Assembly (NCBI RefSeq): GCF_002760615.1
Contig: NZ_AWWI01000120.1
Location: 30,838 to 94,837, forward strand
DNA: 64,000 nt
Reading direction: 5' to 3'
Source of the DNA: Puniceibacterium antarcticum
Lineage (GTDB): Bacteria > Pseudomonadota > Alphaproteobacteria > Rhodobacterales > Rhodobacteraceae
How positions within the stretch are numbered: position 1 is the stretch's first letter; each line of letters opens with the position of its first letter. Shown here one piece after another: positions 18,328-28,181 of this stretch. The translations under genes were made by a program, and so were the position numbers. The notes under the pieces were generated by a model, which was given only the letters and a program-made list of their open reading frames with translations, was not told the origin of the DNA and did not search any database.

Positions 18328-18948
18328 ATGCACCCAAATCCCATATTTCACTCTGCCGATCACGCCAAGGACATCTCCCTAGCCCGTGACCGTGGCTTTG
18401 GCGTTCTGGCGGTCAGCACCGAAACGGTACCGCTGCTGTCACATATCCCGTTTCTGCTGGCCGAAGACGGCGGTCATGCCGATCTGCACCTTGTCCGATC
18501 GAATCCTATTGCGCGGCTGAAAGGCGCGCAGCAGGCAGTGATCGCGGTCAACGGGCCGGATGGCTATATCTCGCCAGACTGGTACGGTCTGACCGATCAG
18601 GTGCCGACCTGGAATTACGTCGCCGTGCATCTGACCGGCACTTTGGAACCGCTGCCCGACTCTGAGATGCGCGCCATGCTGGACCGCCAGTCAGAGGCCT
18701 ATGAGGCACGGCTTGCGCCGAAACCGGTCTGGCAGACGCCCAAAATGACGCCCGAGGTTTTGGAGCGCATGCTGCGGATGATTCTGCCCTTCCGGCTGCA
18801 TGTTCAACGGATCGACGCCACTTGGAAACTGGGACAGAACAAGGCCGACACCGCGAGGTTGGGCGCGGCTGAGGCGCTGCAGGAGTCCGGGATCGGAACG
18901 CAAACAAGCGCCCTGGCGGATCTGATGCGCGCGCCGCCCATGCTTTAG
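18328..18948 (+). CDS. PaiB-like FMN-binding protein
   Basis: The 206-residue protein matches the PaiB / FMN-binding negative regulator family: an opening segment about positions 1-20 (HPNPIFHSADHAKDISLAR), SHIPFLL near residue 40, the flavin-site stretch DGYISPDWYG near residue 72, and VPTWNYVAVH near residue 90. It starts three bases after xerC. Family members bind FMN and have been linked to regulation of sporulation/protease genes in Bacillus; here the role is unknown. Confidence 0.85.
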   Translation: MHPNPIFHSADHAKDISLARDRGFGVLAVSTETVPLLSHIPFLLAEDGGHADLHLVRSNPIARLKGAQQAVIAVNGPDGYISPDWYGLTDQVPTWNYVAVHLTGTLEPLPDSEMRAMLDRQSEAYEARLAPKPVWQTPKMTPEVLERMLRMILPFRLHVQRIDATWKLGQNKADTARLGAAEALQESGIGTQTSALADLMRAPPML

Positions 18949-19019
18949 CTGCCGCCCCTTTCAAAGCACTGGTAAACTGCCTACCTGTCAGGAAAGACAC
19001 CTGGTCGAAAGGACCCCAG

Positions 19020-19628
19020 ATGATGAAGCTGCTCAGCTCTCCCGCCTCGCCCTTTGTGCGCAAGGTATTGATAACGCTGCATGAGACAGGTCAACTGGAC
19101 GACGTCGAAGTCGTGCCGGTGTCCAACACGCCCATGGCCCCGAATGCAGCAGTGGCTGCGGCCAATCCGATGGGCAAGATTCCAGCACTGATCCGCGAAG
19201 ACGGTCCAGCGCTCTATGACAGCCGCGTCATCTGTCGCTATCTGGATCACCGCGCCAAGGCGGGTCTTTACCCCGAAAACCGCATGTGGGATGTTTTGAC
19301 GCTAGAGGCGACTGCCGATGGCATCATGGAAGCCGCGGTTCTGATGACATATGAAAAACGCCTGCGGCCCGAGGCACAGCAATCCCCGGACTGGATCGAG
19401 GCGCAATGGGTCAAGGTCGATCGTGCGCTGACGGCCGTCAATGCGTTGTGGATGAGCCATCTATATGGCAAGCTGGACATGGGACATATCGCGATTGGCG
19501 CTGCCCTTTCCTATGTGGATCTGCGCCACGATGCACGCAACTGGCGCGCGGGACGAGATGCGTTGGCCGTCTGGCACAAGGGCTTTTGCGAACGCCCATC
19601 AATGCAAGCGACACAACCTCCGGCATGA
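19020..19628 (+). CDS. Glutathione S-transferase family protein
   Basis: The 202-residue protein has a thioredoxin-like N-terminal domain (KLLSSPASPFVRKVLITLHETG, with the glutathione-contact segment MGKIPALI and DSRVICRYLD) and an all-helical C-terminal domain. The likely catalytic position is Ser in the SSPASPF segment. It conjugates or transfers glutathione on an unknown substrate. A GAAAGGA ribosome site precedes two adjacent ATGs (19020, 19023). Confidence 0.9.
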   Translation: MMKLLSSPASPFVRKVLITLHETGQLDDVEVVPVSNTPMAPNAAVAAANPMGKIPALIREDGPALYDSRVICRYLDHRAKAGLYPENRMWDVLTLEATADGIMEAAVLMTYEKRLRPEAQQSPDWIEAQWVKVDRALTAVNALWMSHLYGKLDMGHIAIGAALSYVDLRHDARNWRAGRDALAVWHKGFCERPSMQATQPPA

Positions 19629-19684
19629 TGCAGGCGACACGACCAAAGATGTGATGGCTTTGAGCCGCTGCACACGATGCTGGA

Positions 19685-19714
19685 CAAAAAAGCCCGCCCG
19701 AAACCCGGGCGGGC
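19685..19714 (-). terminator. Intrinsic terminator of the outer-membrane barrel gene (possibly bidirectional)
   Basis: GCCCGCCCG (19692-19700) and CGGGCGGGC (19706-19714) form a perfect nine-pair stem. On the minus strand a run of six T follows (19686-19691 read in reverse), giving a classic terminator 45 bases after the barrel gene. It may also stop transcripts coming from the GST gene. Confidence 0.85.
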
Positions 19715-19759
19715 GTTCAAACGATTACAGCTTCTGCGGGGGCATCGACACTCCTCAGA

Positions 19760-20437
19760 TCAGAACTTCAGCGTCAGACCCACGTTCAGCGCGTTGGTCT
19801 TGATATTCGTCTCGAAAGTCCCGCCGTCTTCCAAATCGCCTTGGTTGTGCGAATATGTGAACTGGTATTCGCCGAACACTGCCACCCGCTCGCTCAGATC
19901 ATAGCTTGCCCCGGCATAGAGCCGCGCCGCCGGACCGGCCAACTGATATTCAAAAGTCTCGGATCCGGAAAAAGTCGCGCCTTCGACATGCGGAATGGCA
20001 ACACCCAGACCACCGCCCACATAGGGCGACAGGCCGCGCCACTGATTTTGCCAGCGACGGGTTGCGTTCGCGGTCAGAATGTTCAGACCGTCCGAGAATT
20101 CGAAATTCGAAAACCCGATCTTTGCCGCATCACCGTCATCCGCATAGACCTTGGTGTGGGTGAATTCGAGACCGAAACCGATTCGCTCGTTCTTCCACCA
20201 AGTGCCGCGAAGGCCATAGTAAGGGGGATTCGAGAAAGACTTGCCGTCCCAGCCGATCAGTCCGTTATAGCTGTCGCCAGTAAACGGCGCATCGCCCTTG
20301 AGCCTGCTGTGCGGAGCAGTTTGCCAACCTGTATAAAGAGATAGATCCATTTCCGCTGCGGCTGGACCAGCGAGAAATGCAATAGCTGTTGCGCCCAGAG
20401 CGCATTTTAGCAAAGTTCCATGTGTCATTGATATCAT
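19760..20437 (-). CDS. Outer-membrane beta-barrel protein, possibly LpxQ-like
   Basis: The 225-residue protein has a signal peptide (ending PAAAE-MD) and alternating barrel strands, ending in NVGLTLKF with the terminal Phe typical of outer-membrane barrels. The mature start MDLSLYTGWQTAPHS resembles a family often annotated as lipid A oxidase (LpxQ-like); I rate that assignment as tentative. It is divergent from petABC and ends at a strong terminator, so it is probably monocistronic. Confidence 0.75.
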   Translation of the reverse strand: MISMTHGTLLKCALGATAIAFLAGPAAAEMDLSLYTGWQTAPHSRLKGDAPFTGDSYNGLIGWDGKSFSNPPYYGLRGTWWKNERIGFGLEFTHTKVYADDGDAAKIGFSNFEFSDGLNILTANATRRWQNQWRGLSPYVGGGLGVAIPHVEGATFSGSETFEYQLAGPAARLYAGASYDLSERVAVFGEYQFTYSHNQGDLEDGGTFETNIKTNALNVGLTLKF

Positions 20438-20667
20438 CCTTAAGACCTTGCGGCCATAACCTTGCGGTAATCGTCTCTTTCGGTGTCATATAACTCCTTA
20501 GCAGGCCTCACAACCGCGACACATCCGCGCTTTTCACAAACACGCGATTTTGAGTTCTGGACGCAACCGGGCGAGAACGCTAAATAGCCCAACGATGAGG
20601 CCATGCAATGACATGGCGGATCTTTTAGTCTCGGCCAGCCCAACGGCCCAGGAATGGAGTAAACCCC
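20438..20667. promoter_or_regulatory. Divergent promoter region between barrel gene and petABC
   Basis: These 230 bases separate the minus-strand barrel gene from petA and must hold the petABC promoter. I see no clear -35/-10 pair. The visible signal is a GGAG about nine bases ahead of the petA GTG. Confidence 0.45.
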
Positions 20668-21231
20668 GTGTCACACGCAGACGATCACGCAGGCACCCGG
20701 AGAGATTTTCTCTACTACGCCACCGCAGGTGCCGGAGCCGTCGCCGCTGGCGCCGCCGTATGGCCGCTGGTGAACCAGATGAACCCTTCGGCGGACGTTC
20801 TCGCGCTCTCGTCGATCAGGGTCGACATCTCTGGCGTTGCCGAAGGCACCCAGCTCACGGTCAAATGGCTGGGCAAGCCGGTGTTCATTCGCCAGCGCAC
20901 CGCCAAAGAAATCGAGGAAGGCCGCGCCGTTGCGCTGTCAGACCTCGTGGACCCGATCGCGCGCAACGAAAACCTTGCAGGAGAGGCTGAGGCAACCGAT
21001 CAGAACCGCACTCTGGACGAAGAAGGCAAATGGCTCGTGATGATGGGTGTGTGCACCCATCTCGGCTGTGTGCCGCTGGGCAACAACTCCGGCGATTACG
21101 ATGGCTGGTTCTGCCCATGCCATGGCTCGCATTACGACACGGCTGGCCGCATCCGCAGAGGGCCCGCTCCGCGCAACCTTCCGGTGCCCCCGGCAGAGTT
21201 TGCTGACGAATCCACGATCGTTCTCGGTTAA
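20668..21231 (+). CDS. petA: Ubiquinol-cytochrome c reductase Rieske iron-sulfur subunit
   Basis: The 187-residue protein has a twin-arginine-type N-terminus ([19 protein letters not shown]) that stays as a membrane anchor, then the Rieske domain with cluster ligands C-T-H-LGC and CPCHGSH (about residues 128-153). It is the 2Fe-2S subunit of the cytochrome bc1 complex and takes electrons from ubiquinol on the periplasmic side. It uses a GTG start with GGAG upstream, and petB follows 11 bases after its stop. Confidence 0.96.
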   Translation: MSHADDHAGTRRDFLYYATAGAGAVAAGAAVWPLVNQMNPSADVLALSSIRVDISGVAEGTQLTVKWLGKPVFIRQRTAKEIEEGRAVALSDLVDPIARNENLAGEAEATDQNRTLDEEGKWLVMMGVCTHLGCVPLGNNSGDYDGWFCPCHGSHYDTAGRIRRGPAPRNLPVPPAEFADESTIVLG

Positions 21232-21242
21232 GGGAGAGAGAA

Positions 21243-22589
21243 ATGGCTGGAATTCCACACGACCATTACGAACCGAAGACCGGCGGCGAAAAGTGGGTCC
21301 ACTCGCGCCTGCCGATTATCGGTCTGCTGTACGACACCATCATGGCCCCCACACCCAAGAACCTGAACTGGATGTGGATCTGGGGTATCGTGCTGACCTT
21401 CACTCTGGTGCTGCAGATCGCCACCGGCATTTCGCTGGTGATGCATTACACGCCTGACACATCCATGGCCTTTGCCAGCGTCGAACACATCATGCGTGAC
21501 GTGAACGGCGGCTGGGCCCTGCGTTACATGCATGCCAACGGCGCCTCGCTGTTCTTTGTGGCCGTCTATGCCCATATCTTCCGCGGGCTTTACTATGGTT
21601 CGTACAAGGCGCCGCGCGAGATCACCTGGATCATCGGCATGCTGATCTATCTTCTGATGATGGGCACCGCCTTCATGGGTTACGTTCTTCCCTGGGGCCA
21701 GATGTCCTTCTGGGGTGCAACGGTTATCACCGGCCTGTTCGGCGCGATCCCCTTCATCGGTGAGTCGATCCAGACATGGCTGCTGGGCGGACCGGCGGTC
21801 GACAACTACACGCTGACGCGCTTCTTCTCGCTGCACTACCTGTTCCCGTTCGTGATTGCCGGCCTCGTGATCGTCCACATCTGGGCCTTCCACAGCACCG
21901 GCAACAACAACCCGACGGGTGTTGAAGTGCGCCGGACGTCCAAGGCGGATGCGGACAAGGACACCCTGCCCTTCTGGCCCTATTTCGTGATCAAGGATCT
22001 TTTCGCGCTTGCAGTGATCCTGGCGATCTTCTTTGCGGTTGTCGGCTTCATGCCGAACTACCTTGGCCACCCCGACAACTATATCGAGGCGAACCCGCTG
22101 GCGACGCCTGCGCATATCGTGCCGGAATGGTATTTCCTGCCCTACTACGCGATCCTACGTGCCTTTACTGCCGACGTCTGGGTGGTTCAGATCGTTTCCT
22201 TCGTCACGGGCGGCATTGTCGATGCAAAGTTCTTTGGCGTGCTCGCGATGTTCGGCGCCATCGCCGTTATGGCCCTTGCCCCCTGGCTCGACACGTCGTC
22301 GGTCCGTTCGGGCAGGTACCGTCCGATGTTCAAGTGGTGGTTCGCCCTGCTCGTGATCGACTTCATCGTGCTGATGTGGGTCGGTTCGCAGCAGACCGTG
22401 TTCCCGTATGACTGGATCTCTCTGATCGCCGCAGCCTACTGGTTCGCCTACTTCCTAGTGATCCTGCCGCTGCTCGGCGTGATCGAAAAGCCGGTTGCAC
22501 GGCCCGAGACCATCGAAGCCGATTTCGCCAGCCATTACGGCAAATCCTCCGACGCCGCTGGTACCACATCCGCGACCCCGGCAGAGTAA
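21243..22589 (+). CDS. petB: Cytochrome b of the bc1 complex
   Basis: This 448-residue, full-length (fused b6/subunit IV type) cytochrome b has about eight helices. Features include the heme-ligating histidines in helices B and D ([44 protein letters not shown]) and the quinol-site PEWY motif as [14 protein letters not shown]. It binds two hemes b and both quinone sites. An AAGGGAGAGAA ribosome site precedes the ATG. It lies between petA and petC as usual. Confidence 0.97.
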   Translation: MAGIPHDHYEPKTGGEKWVHSRLPIIGLLYDTIMAPTPKNLNWMWIWGIVLTFTLVLQIATGISLVMHYTPDTSMAFASVEHIMRDVNGGWALRYMHANGASLFFVAVYAHIFRGLYYGSYKAPREITWIIGMLIYLLMMGTAFMGYVLPWGQMSFWGATVITGLFGAIPFIGESIQTWLLGGPAVDNYTLTRFFSLHYLFPFVIAGLVIVHIWAFHSTGNNNPTGVEVRRTSKADADKDTLPFWPYFVIKDLFALAVILAIFFAVVGFMPNYLGHPDNYIEANPLATPAHIVPEWYFLPYYAILRAFTADVWVVQIVSFVTGGIVDAKFFGVLAMFGAIAVMALAPWLDTSSVRSGRYRPMFKWWFALLVIDFIVLMWVGSQQTVFPYDWISLIAAAYWFAYFLVILPLLGVIEKPVARPETIEADFASHYGKSSDAAGTTSATPAE

Positions 22590-22608
22590 GAAGAAGGACC
22601 CTGAACCC

Positions 22609-23403
22609 ATGTTCAAGAAACTTGCCCTGACCGCCGCATTGGCACTGGCTCTGACCTCCGGCGGTGCATTCGCCGCCGGAGAGGGGGGACATATCGAGGA
22701 TTTCGATTTCTCCTTCGAAGGTCCGTTCGGCAGCTACGATCAGCAGCAGCTGCAGCGCGGCCTGCAGGTCTACACCGAGGTATGCTCCGCCTGCCACGGG
22801 TTGCGCTACGTACCCTTCCGCACGTTGTCGTCGGAATCCGGTCCCGGCATTCCGGAAGATCAGGTTCGCGCATATGCGGATCAGAACTTTCAGGTATTCG
22901 ATGCGGAAATCGATGATTTGCGCAATGCCACACCTGCCGATAACTTCCCGCCAAACACCAGCCTCGGCGCGCCGGATCTGTCCATGATGGCCAAGGCTCG
23001 TGCGGGATTTCATGGCCCATACGGCACCGGTATCAACCAGTTCCTGAAGGGTATCGGCGGCCCGGAATACATCGCGTCGCTACTCACCGGCTATACCGGT
23101 GAGACCATCGAACAGGCCGGTACAGTCCTCTATGAAAACCATGCCTTCCCCAGCGGCTACATCTCCATGCCGCCGCCGCTTTCCGGCGATGACGTGGAAT
23201 ACGCCGACGGTCACGAATCCGATATGCACAATGAGGCAAAGGATGTCGCGGCCTTCCTTATGTGGGCGGCTGAACCCAAGATGATGGCGCGCAAGCAGGC
23301 TGGTTTTGTGGGTGTCGTGTTCCTGACGCTGCTTTCAGTGCTGCTGTATCTGACCAACAAGCGCATCTGGGCGCCGATCAAGGGCAAGAAAAAGCACGGA
23401 TGA
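22609..23403 (+). CDS. petC: Cytochrome c1 of the bc1 complex
   Basis: The 264-residue protein has a signal peptide ending GGAFAAGE, the heme c motif C59-SA-C62-H63, the axial Met region in a [12 protein letters not shown] segment (near residue 187), and a C-terminal membrane anchor ([18 protein letters not shown]). It passes electrons to soluble or membrane cytochrome c. The ATG at 22609 follows GAAGAAGGA; the frame is open further upstream only inside petB. A strong terminator follows. Confidence 0.96.
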   Translation: MFKKLALTAALALALTSGGAFAAGEGGHIEDFDFSFEGPFGSYDQQQLQRGLQVYTEVCSACHGLRYVPFRTLSSESGPGIPEDQVRAYADQNFQVFDAEIDDLRNATPADNFPPNTSLGAPDLSMMAKARAGFHGPYGTGINQFLKGIGGPEYIASLLTGYTGETIEQAGTVLYENHAFPSGYISMPPPLSGDDVEYADGHESDMHNEAKDVAAFLMWAAEPKMMARKQAGFVGVVFLTLLSVLLYLTNKRIWAPIKGKKKHG

Positions 23404-23427
23404 TACGGCCCTTCCTGTAGAATAAGA

Positions 23428-23455
23428 AAGCCCCGCCAAACTGGTGGGGCTTTTT
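23428..23455 (+). terminator. Intrinsic terminator of petABC
   Basis: AAAGCCCCGCC pairs with GGTGGGGCTTT (one G-U pair) around a five-base loop, followed by a T-run at 23451-23455. It lies 25 bases after petC. The A-rich left side means it could also serve thiQ from the other direction. Confidence 0.85.
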
Positions 23456-23481
23456 GCTGTGCTGCCTCTGTGATGAACGGA

Positions 23482-24177
23482 CTATCCCAGATAGTCCCGC
23501 AATGCCTCTGGCGGATTGGCAAACAGCTCTGTCGTGTCCATTGGCGCAAAGGCCACCCCATCGGCCACCAGCACCACCCGTTCGGCAAAACGCCGCGCAT
23601 CTGCAGGATCGTGGGTCACAAGGACGACCAACGCTTTGGCAGCACCGGCCACCTGCGTGACCAAGTCCAGCATCTCGACCTTGAGCGCGGGCCCCAGTGC
23701 CGCAAAGGGTTCGTCCAGCAGCAGCACCGGGCGATCCTGCACCAGCACCCGCGCCAGCGCCGCGCGGCTGTGTTGCCCGCCAGACAGGGCGCCGGGGCGT
23801 CGCGAGCCCATGCCCCGCAGCCCGACGCTGTGTAGCGCCAGCGCCATATGATCGTGGTCCGCCTCTGAAAGCCGCCCGCCGCCGGGCCGCAAGGCGAGGG
23901 CGAGGTTGCGTTCCACACTCAGATGCGGAAACAGGTTGTTGTCCTGAAACAACATGCCAACGGGCCTCTTGCCGGGAACGACAGAGGTCAGATCGTGGCC
24001 ATCCCACTGAACCCTGCCCGCCTGCGGTGCGCGGAACCCGGCGATCACATCCAGCAGCGTCGATTTGCCAGCGCCGGACGGCCCGATCACCGCGATCCTT
24101 TCGCCCGGGCGTAGCGCCATATCCGCCGACAGGGTAAAATCCCCTTCGACAACTCTTATACCGTCAAGCCACAGCAT
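23482..24177 (-). CDS. thiQ: Thiamine ABC transporter ATP-binding protein
   Basis: The 231-residue ABC ATPase has Walker A GPSGAGKST, Q-loop LFQDNNLFPHLSVERN, signature ALSGGQHSR and Walker B VLLLDEPFAALG. The short single-domain form with LFPHLSV and its position after thiB and thiP fit ThiQ. It powers thiamine (and phosphate ester) uptake. It overlaps thiP by 14 bases. Confidence 0.92.
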   Translation of the reverse strand: MLWLDGIRVVEGDFTLSADMALRPGERIAVIGPSGAGKSTLLDVIAGFRAPQAGRVQWDGHDLTSVVPGKRPVGMLFQDNNLFPHLSVERNLALALRPGGGRLSEADHDHMALALHSVGLRGMGSRRPGALSGGQHSRAALARVLVQDRPVLLLDEPFAALGPALKVEMLDLVTQVAGAAKALVVLVTHDPADARRFAERVVLVADGVAFAPMDTTELFANPPEALRDYLG

Positions 24178-25693
24178 CTACGCGCCCCCCTCTATCAAAA
24201 AGCCAGAAGAGCCCCAGACTGAGTAGCAGAAGCAAGAGCGCAGCGCCTGCGGCACCCTCCATCCGGTAGGCCCCCATAAGCTCGTAAACCTTCAGCGGCA
24301 GCGTCGCATGGTCCGGATCAGCGAACAGCGCAATCACCCCCAGATCCCCCATCGACAGCGCCACGGTCAGCCCCCCGGCAAATCCCAGGGGACGACGCAA
24401 ACGTGGCACGAGCACCCAGCGTGCCCACGCACAGCCCGACAAACCCAGCGCGGCGCCAAGTCGGCCGTAATCGCGGCGTACGGCGTCCGCTTCGGGCCTC
24501 AGGATGCGTAGGGCAAAGGGCAGTGAGATCAGGGCATTCACCACACCCGTTACAACAAGTGCATGATCGAGCGGGTTCACGTAGGGCCGCAGGATCAGGA
24601 ACAAGCCGGTCCCTAGCACCAGCGGCGATACGGCGATCCCGGCAATCCCCAGCAGCTCTCCGCCTCTTGTCGCAAGTGGCAGAGCCCAGATCAGGCAAAG
24701 CAGGGTTGAGCACAGGGCGACCAGCACGGAATGCCCCGCCGCCTGCCAGACAGACGGGCCCAGCGTCAAAAGCCCCGGAAGACCGCGCAGCACCACCATG
24801 AGCAGCGGCGTCAGCAGGAACAGCGCCACCAGTGCAATCCAGACCATATCCATGATCCGCGCAAACCCGCCGCCGTCCCAGCGCAGCACCACACGGTCCT
24901 GTCCTGCCCCGAACCCCGCGCCCGTGGACACCTGTAGCGCGATCAGCCCCGCCACCAGCGCCAGCCCCAGCTGGATCACCGCCAGCACGGACGCCCGCGC
25001 GAGATCAAAATCGAACCGCATCGCCTGATAGATCGCGAGTTCCACCGTCGTCGCCTTTGGCCCCCCGCCCAGCGTCAGGGCGATGGCAAACGACGACAGG
25101 CAGACCACGAAGATCACCGCAAACGCCCCCGGCGCAATGCGACCCAACATGGGCAGCTCCAGCACCCGGAACATCTGAGCGCCGGCCAGATCCATCGACG
25201 CGGCCAGCCGGAACCGCTCTGCCGGAATGGCAAGCCAGCCTTGCAGGATCATCCGCACCGCCAGCGGCAGATTGAAAAAGACATGCGCGATGACCACCCC
25301 GTGTAGGCCGTAGATCGTGACCTCGGGCAGGTCCATGGCCCGCAGCGCGGTGTTCACCAGCCCGGACTGCCCGAACACCGCAAGCAGGCCCAGCACGGCC
25401 ACGATCACCGGCAGGATGAACGGCGCACCCAGCAGAGCCACCAGCGCGCCCCGCCCGACAAACTGTCGCCGCGCCAAGGCCCGCGCCACCGGCACGGCAA
25501 ACAGCACCGACAGCCCGGCCGAGATGACCGCCTGTACCAGCGTGAAGCGGATGGCGTGCCAGTCACCGGGGGCCAGCGCCGACCACGCCGCCCCTCGCCA
25601 GATCACCGCCGCCACGGGGCCAAGCGTCAGCCCCGCAACCAGCAATCCCGCGATGACCGGGACAGGATTTACTGAGACAGCGCTGCGCGCCAT
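24164..25693 (-). CDS. thiP: Thiamine ABC transporter permease
   Basis: The 509-residue protein is a tandem permease with about 12 helices and two inner-membrane coupling motifs, one in each half (around FRLAASMDLAGAQMFRVLELP and YGRLGAALGLSGCAWARWVLVP), as in ThiP and FbpB-type permeases. It overlaps thiB by 25 bases and thiQ by 14, so the three genes form a tight operon under the TPP riboswitch. Confidence 0.92.
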   Translation of the reverse strand: MARSAVSVNPVPVIAGLLVAGLTLGPVAAVIWRGAAWSALAPGDWHAIRFTLVQAVISAGLSVLFAVPVARALARRQFVGRGALVALLGAPFILPVIVAVLGLLAVFGQSGLVNTALRAMDLPEVTIYGLHGVVIAHVFFNLPLAVRMILQGWLAIPAERFRLAASMDLAGAQMFRVLELPMLGRIAPGAFAVIFVVCLSSFAIALTLGGGPKATTVELAIYQAMRFDFDLARASVLAVIQLGLALVAGLIALQVSTGAGFGAGQDRVVLRWDGGGFARIMDMVWIALVALFLLTPLLMVVLRGLPGLLTLGPSVWQAAGHSVLVALCSTLLCLIWALPLATRGGELLGIAGIAVSPLVLGTGLFLILRPYVNPLDHALVVTGVVNALISLPFALRILRPEADAVRRDYGRLGAALGLSGCAWARWVLVPRLRRPLGFAGGLTVALSMGDLGVIALFADPDHATLPLKVYELMGAYRMEGAAGAALLLLLLSLGLFWLFDRGGRVDAVA

Positions 25694-26649
25694 GCTTCAA
25701 TCGCCTTGTCCCGCAGCGCAGCGGCTTCGTCCTCGGAATAGAACAGCACCTTTTCCGGCAGGGCGAGTTCCTTGAATCCCTCGGGCCATTCACCCTGAGG
25801 CAAAGCCGCAGGAAAGGACCAGTTGCCGGTCGCGATCATGGTCTGAAAATCATGGCTCAGGGTGAAGGCCATGAACTGATCCGCCAGTTCCGGCTGATCT
25901 GTGCCCGCCACCTTGGCCGACAGTTCGACCATGAAGTAATGCCCCTCGGGGAAGATCACCGCCTTCTTGGTGCGGTCCTCCTCGGCGATGATGTGATAGG
26001 CGGGCGAGGTGGTGTAGGACAGCACCATATCCGCCTCACCATCGGTGAACAGGCCGTAGGATTCCGACCAGCCCTTGGTGACCGTCAGGATCTTCGGCGC
26101 GAGTTTTTCCCAGGCCGCCTGCGCGCCGTCGCCATAAATCGCCTGCACCCACAGAACCAGCGCAAGTCCGGTGATCGAGGTGCGCGGATCCTGAATGACG
26201 ATCTTCAGATCGTCTGGCGCGTTCAGCAGAGCGTCAAAAGATGCGGGGGGCTCGGACAGGCGGTCGATATCATAGACAAACGCCGTATGGCTGTAGTCGT
26301 AAGGCAGAAACACCTCGTCCGTCCATTCGATCGGCAGGGTCAGCTTGTCCAGCGGCTGACCGTGCGGCGCGAACAGCCCGCTTTCGCGCGCCTTTTTCGT
26401 CACATCCGTGTTCAGACCAAAGACCACATCCGCATCGGTCCGCGCCCCTTCGAGCAGGATCCGCGGCAAGAGATCGCCGGGCTTGAACTGCAGATCGCAA
26501 GCGCATGTCGCCTCGAACATCTCTTCGATCTTTGGGCCAGGCCCCCATTCCGAGGTGATGTAATCGCCCGCATAGATGGTCAGAACAGGGGTTTGCGCCA
26601 GCGCGGAACTGGCCGTCATCAAAGCCGCTGCAACTGTAAGTGCCTTCAT
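25669..26649 (-). CDS. thiB: Thiamine ABC transporter substrate-binding protein
   Basis: The 326-residue periplasmic binding protein has a signal peptide ([19 protein letters not shown]). The mature start ([19 protein letters not shown]) and the [15 protein letters not shown] strand ([13 protein letters not shown]) are ThiB features. The ATG at 26649 is set by a GGAGG five bases upstream; that ribosome site can pair with a CTCCAA segment after the riboswitch. It is first in thiBPQ and directly controlled by a TPP riboswitch. Confidence 0.93.
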   Translation of the reverse strand: MKALTVAAALMTASSALAQTPVLTIYAGDYITSEWGPGPKIEEMFEATCACDLQFKPGDLLPRILLEGARTDADVVFGLNTDVTKKARESGLFAPHGQPLDKLTLPIEWTDEVFLPYDYSHTAFVYDIDRLSEPPASFDALLNAPDDLKIVIQDPRTSITGLALVLWVQAIYGDGAQAAWEKLAPKILTVTKGWSESYGLFTDGEADMVLSYTTSPAYHIIAEEDRTKKAVIFPEGHYFMVELSAKVAGTDQPELADQFMAFTLSHDFQTMIATGNWSFPAALPQGEWPEGFKELALPEKVLFYSEDEAAALRDKAIEAWRAALSQ

Positions 26650-26699
26650 GGCATCCTCCAAGATTGCGACGGATGGGCAAAGTTGGAGTGCGACTTCCA
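26650..26699 (-). promoter_or_regulatory. Riboswitch expression platform: alternative hairpins controlling the thiB ribosome site
   Basis: In the minus-strand RNA, CUCCAA (26688-26683) can pair with UUGGAG of the thiB ribosome site (26661-26656). The same ACUCCA can instead pair with the UGGAAGU just upstream (26699-26693) to form a short hairpin that frees the site. These two folds exclude each other, the expected layout for translational control. Confidence 0.6.
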
Positions 26700-26793
26700 G
26701 ACCTTCCCTCCGCCGGTGTTAACCGGTTCAGGTTCAACGGGTTCGCTTGCGCATCTCAGCAGTGGAAACAGGTCCCAATGCACCCCGAGGTGA
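26700..26793 (-). ncRNA. TPP riboswitch (THI element) upstream of thiBPQ
   Basis: Read on the minus strand, the conserved blocks occur in order: CTCGGGGTGC, CTGAGATG, ACCCGTTGAACCTGAAC, CCGGTTAACACCGG and CGGAGGGAAGG. These are the hallmark TPP aptamer sequences. P1 can form between ACCT (26791-26788) and AGGT (26704-26701). It senses thiamine pyrophosphate and reduces expression of the uptake operon when TPP is plentiful. Confidence 0.95.
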
Positions 26794-26888
26794 GGACACA
26801 GCTAGCGCTGCACCTGCGGGGCTTCAAGCGAAATCCCTTGAGACGTGGCGCGTGCTGTCCTAACACCCCCCAAACAGGAGCCAGTCAC

Positions 26889-27989
26889 ATGAGCCTCAAC
26901 ACCTTCGGCCACCTTTTCCGCGTCACCACCTGGGGCGAAAGCCACGGGCCTGCCCTTGGCGCCACTGTCGATGGCTGCCCCCCCGGCATCATGATCGACG
27001 AAGAGATGATTCAGCTCTGGCTCGACAAACGCAAACCGGGCACCAGCAAATACACCACCCAGCGCCGCGAACCCGATCAGGTCCGCATCCTTTCGGGCGT
27101 GTTCGAGGGGCAGACCACCGGCACACCGGTCCAGCTGATGATCGAAAACACCGATCATCGGTCCAAGGACTACGGCGATATCGCCGAGAAATTCCGCCCC
27201 GGACATGCCGACATCACCTATTGGCAGAAATACGGCATCCGCGATTATCGCGGCGGCGGGCGGTCATCGGCCCGTGAAACAGCGGCGCGCGTGGCCGCCG
27301 GCGGCCTCGCCCGTGCGGCGCTGCAGACCCTCGCGCCCGGGATCGAGATCCAAGGCTACATGACCCAGATGGGCCCGCATGGCATCACCGGTGAACGCGA
27401 CGTGTCACAGATCGAGCAGAACCCGTTCTGGGTGCCCTCTGCCGAGACCGCGCAAACCTGGGCAGACTACCTCGAATCCCTGCGCAAATCCGGCAATTCC
27501 GTCGGCGCAATCATCGAGGTGGTGGCCCGTAACGTGCCCCCCGGCCTCGGTGCACCAGTCTATGGCAAGCTCGACACAGACCTTGCTGCCGCGATGATGT
27601 CGATCAATGCGGTCAAGGGAGTTGAAATCGGTGAAGGCATGGCTGCCGCGATGCTCACGGGCGAGGACAATGCCGACGAAATCTTCATGGGCAATGACGG
27701 CAGGCCGGTCTACAGCTCGAACCACGCGGGCGGCATCCTTGGCGGGATCTCGACCGGGCAGGATGTCGTCGTGCGCTTTGCGGTCAAACCCACCTCCTCG
27801 ATCCTGAAACCGCGCCAGACCATCACCAAATCAGGTCAGGCGGCAGAGATCATCACCAAGGGCCGCCACGATCCCTGCGTCGGCATCCGCGCCGTCCCTG
27901 TGGGTGAGGCGATGATGGCCTGTGTGTTACTCGACCATCTGCTCCTGCACCGTGGCCAGATCGGCCAGAACCGTGGCAAGATCGGCTGA
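26889..27989 (+). CDS. aroC: Chorismate synthase
   Basis: The 366-residue enzyme carries the family signatures near the N-terminus ([19 protein letters not shown]), [36 protein letters not shown] near residues 105-140, and [17 protein letters not shown] close to the end. It converts 5-enolpyruvylshikimate 3-phosphate to chorismate with reduced FMN, the last shared step to aromatic amino acids. The start at 26889 follows CAGGAG. It is divergent from the thiamine operon. Confidence 0.97.
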   Translation: MSLNTFGHLFRVTTWGESHGPALGATVDGCPPGIMIDEEMIQLWLDKRKPGTSKYTTQRREPDQVRILSGVFEGQTTGTPVQLMIENTDHRSKDYGDIAEKFRPGHADITYWQKYGIRDYRGGGRSSARETAARVAAGGLARAALQTLAPGIEIQGYMTQMGPHGITGERDVSQIEQNPFWVPSAETAQTWADYLESLRKSGNSVGAIIEVVARNVPPGLGAPVYGKLDTDLAAAMMSINAVKGVEIGEGMAAAMLTGEDNADEIFMGNDGRPVYSSNHAGGILGGISTGQDVVVRFAVKPTSSILKPRQTITKSGQAAEIITKGRHDPCVGIRAVPVGEAMMACVLLDHLLLHRGQIGQNRGKIG

Positions 27990-28115
27990 AGTCTGTTGCG
28001 CTCCATTGCATTCAGCAGTCGGCGCGAACGCATTTTCCTGTACCAGTGCGGCTTCCCGCAGCTTGATGAATGCAGGGCCATGCGCAGACGCGGCAGATCC
28101 TAAAACATCCCCGCA

Positions 28116-28170
28116 TCATCTGCCCCAAAATATCCCGGGGTGAGGCCGCAGGCCGAGGGGCAGAGCCCCT
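28116..28170 (+). repeat. Dispersed intergenic repeat, copy 3
   Basis: The core (TCATCTGCCCC, then AAAATATCCCGGGG) is followed by hairpin 1, GGCC-GCA-GGCC (28144-28154), and hairpin 2, AGGGGC-AGA-GCCCCT (28156-28170). It lies between aroC and the DMT transporter gene, which converge. Confidence 0.85.
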
Positions 28171-28181
28171 CCTCTGCCCCC

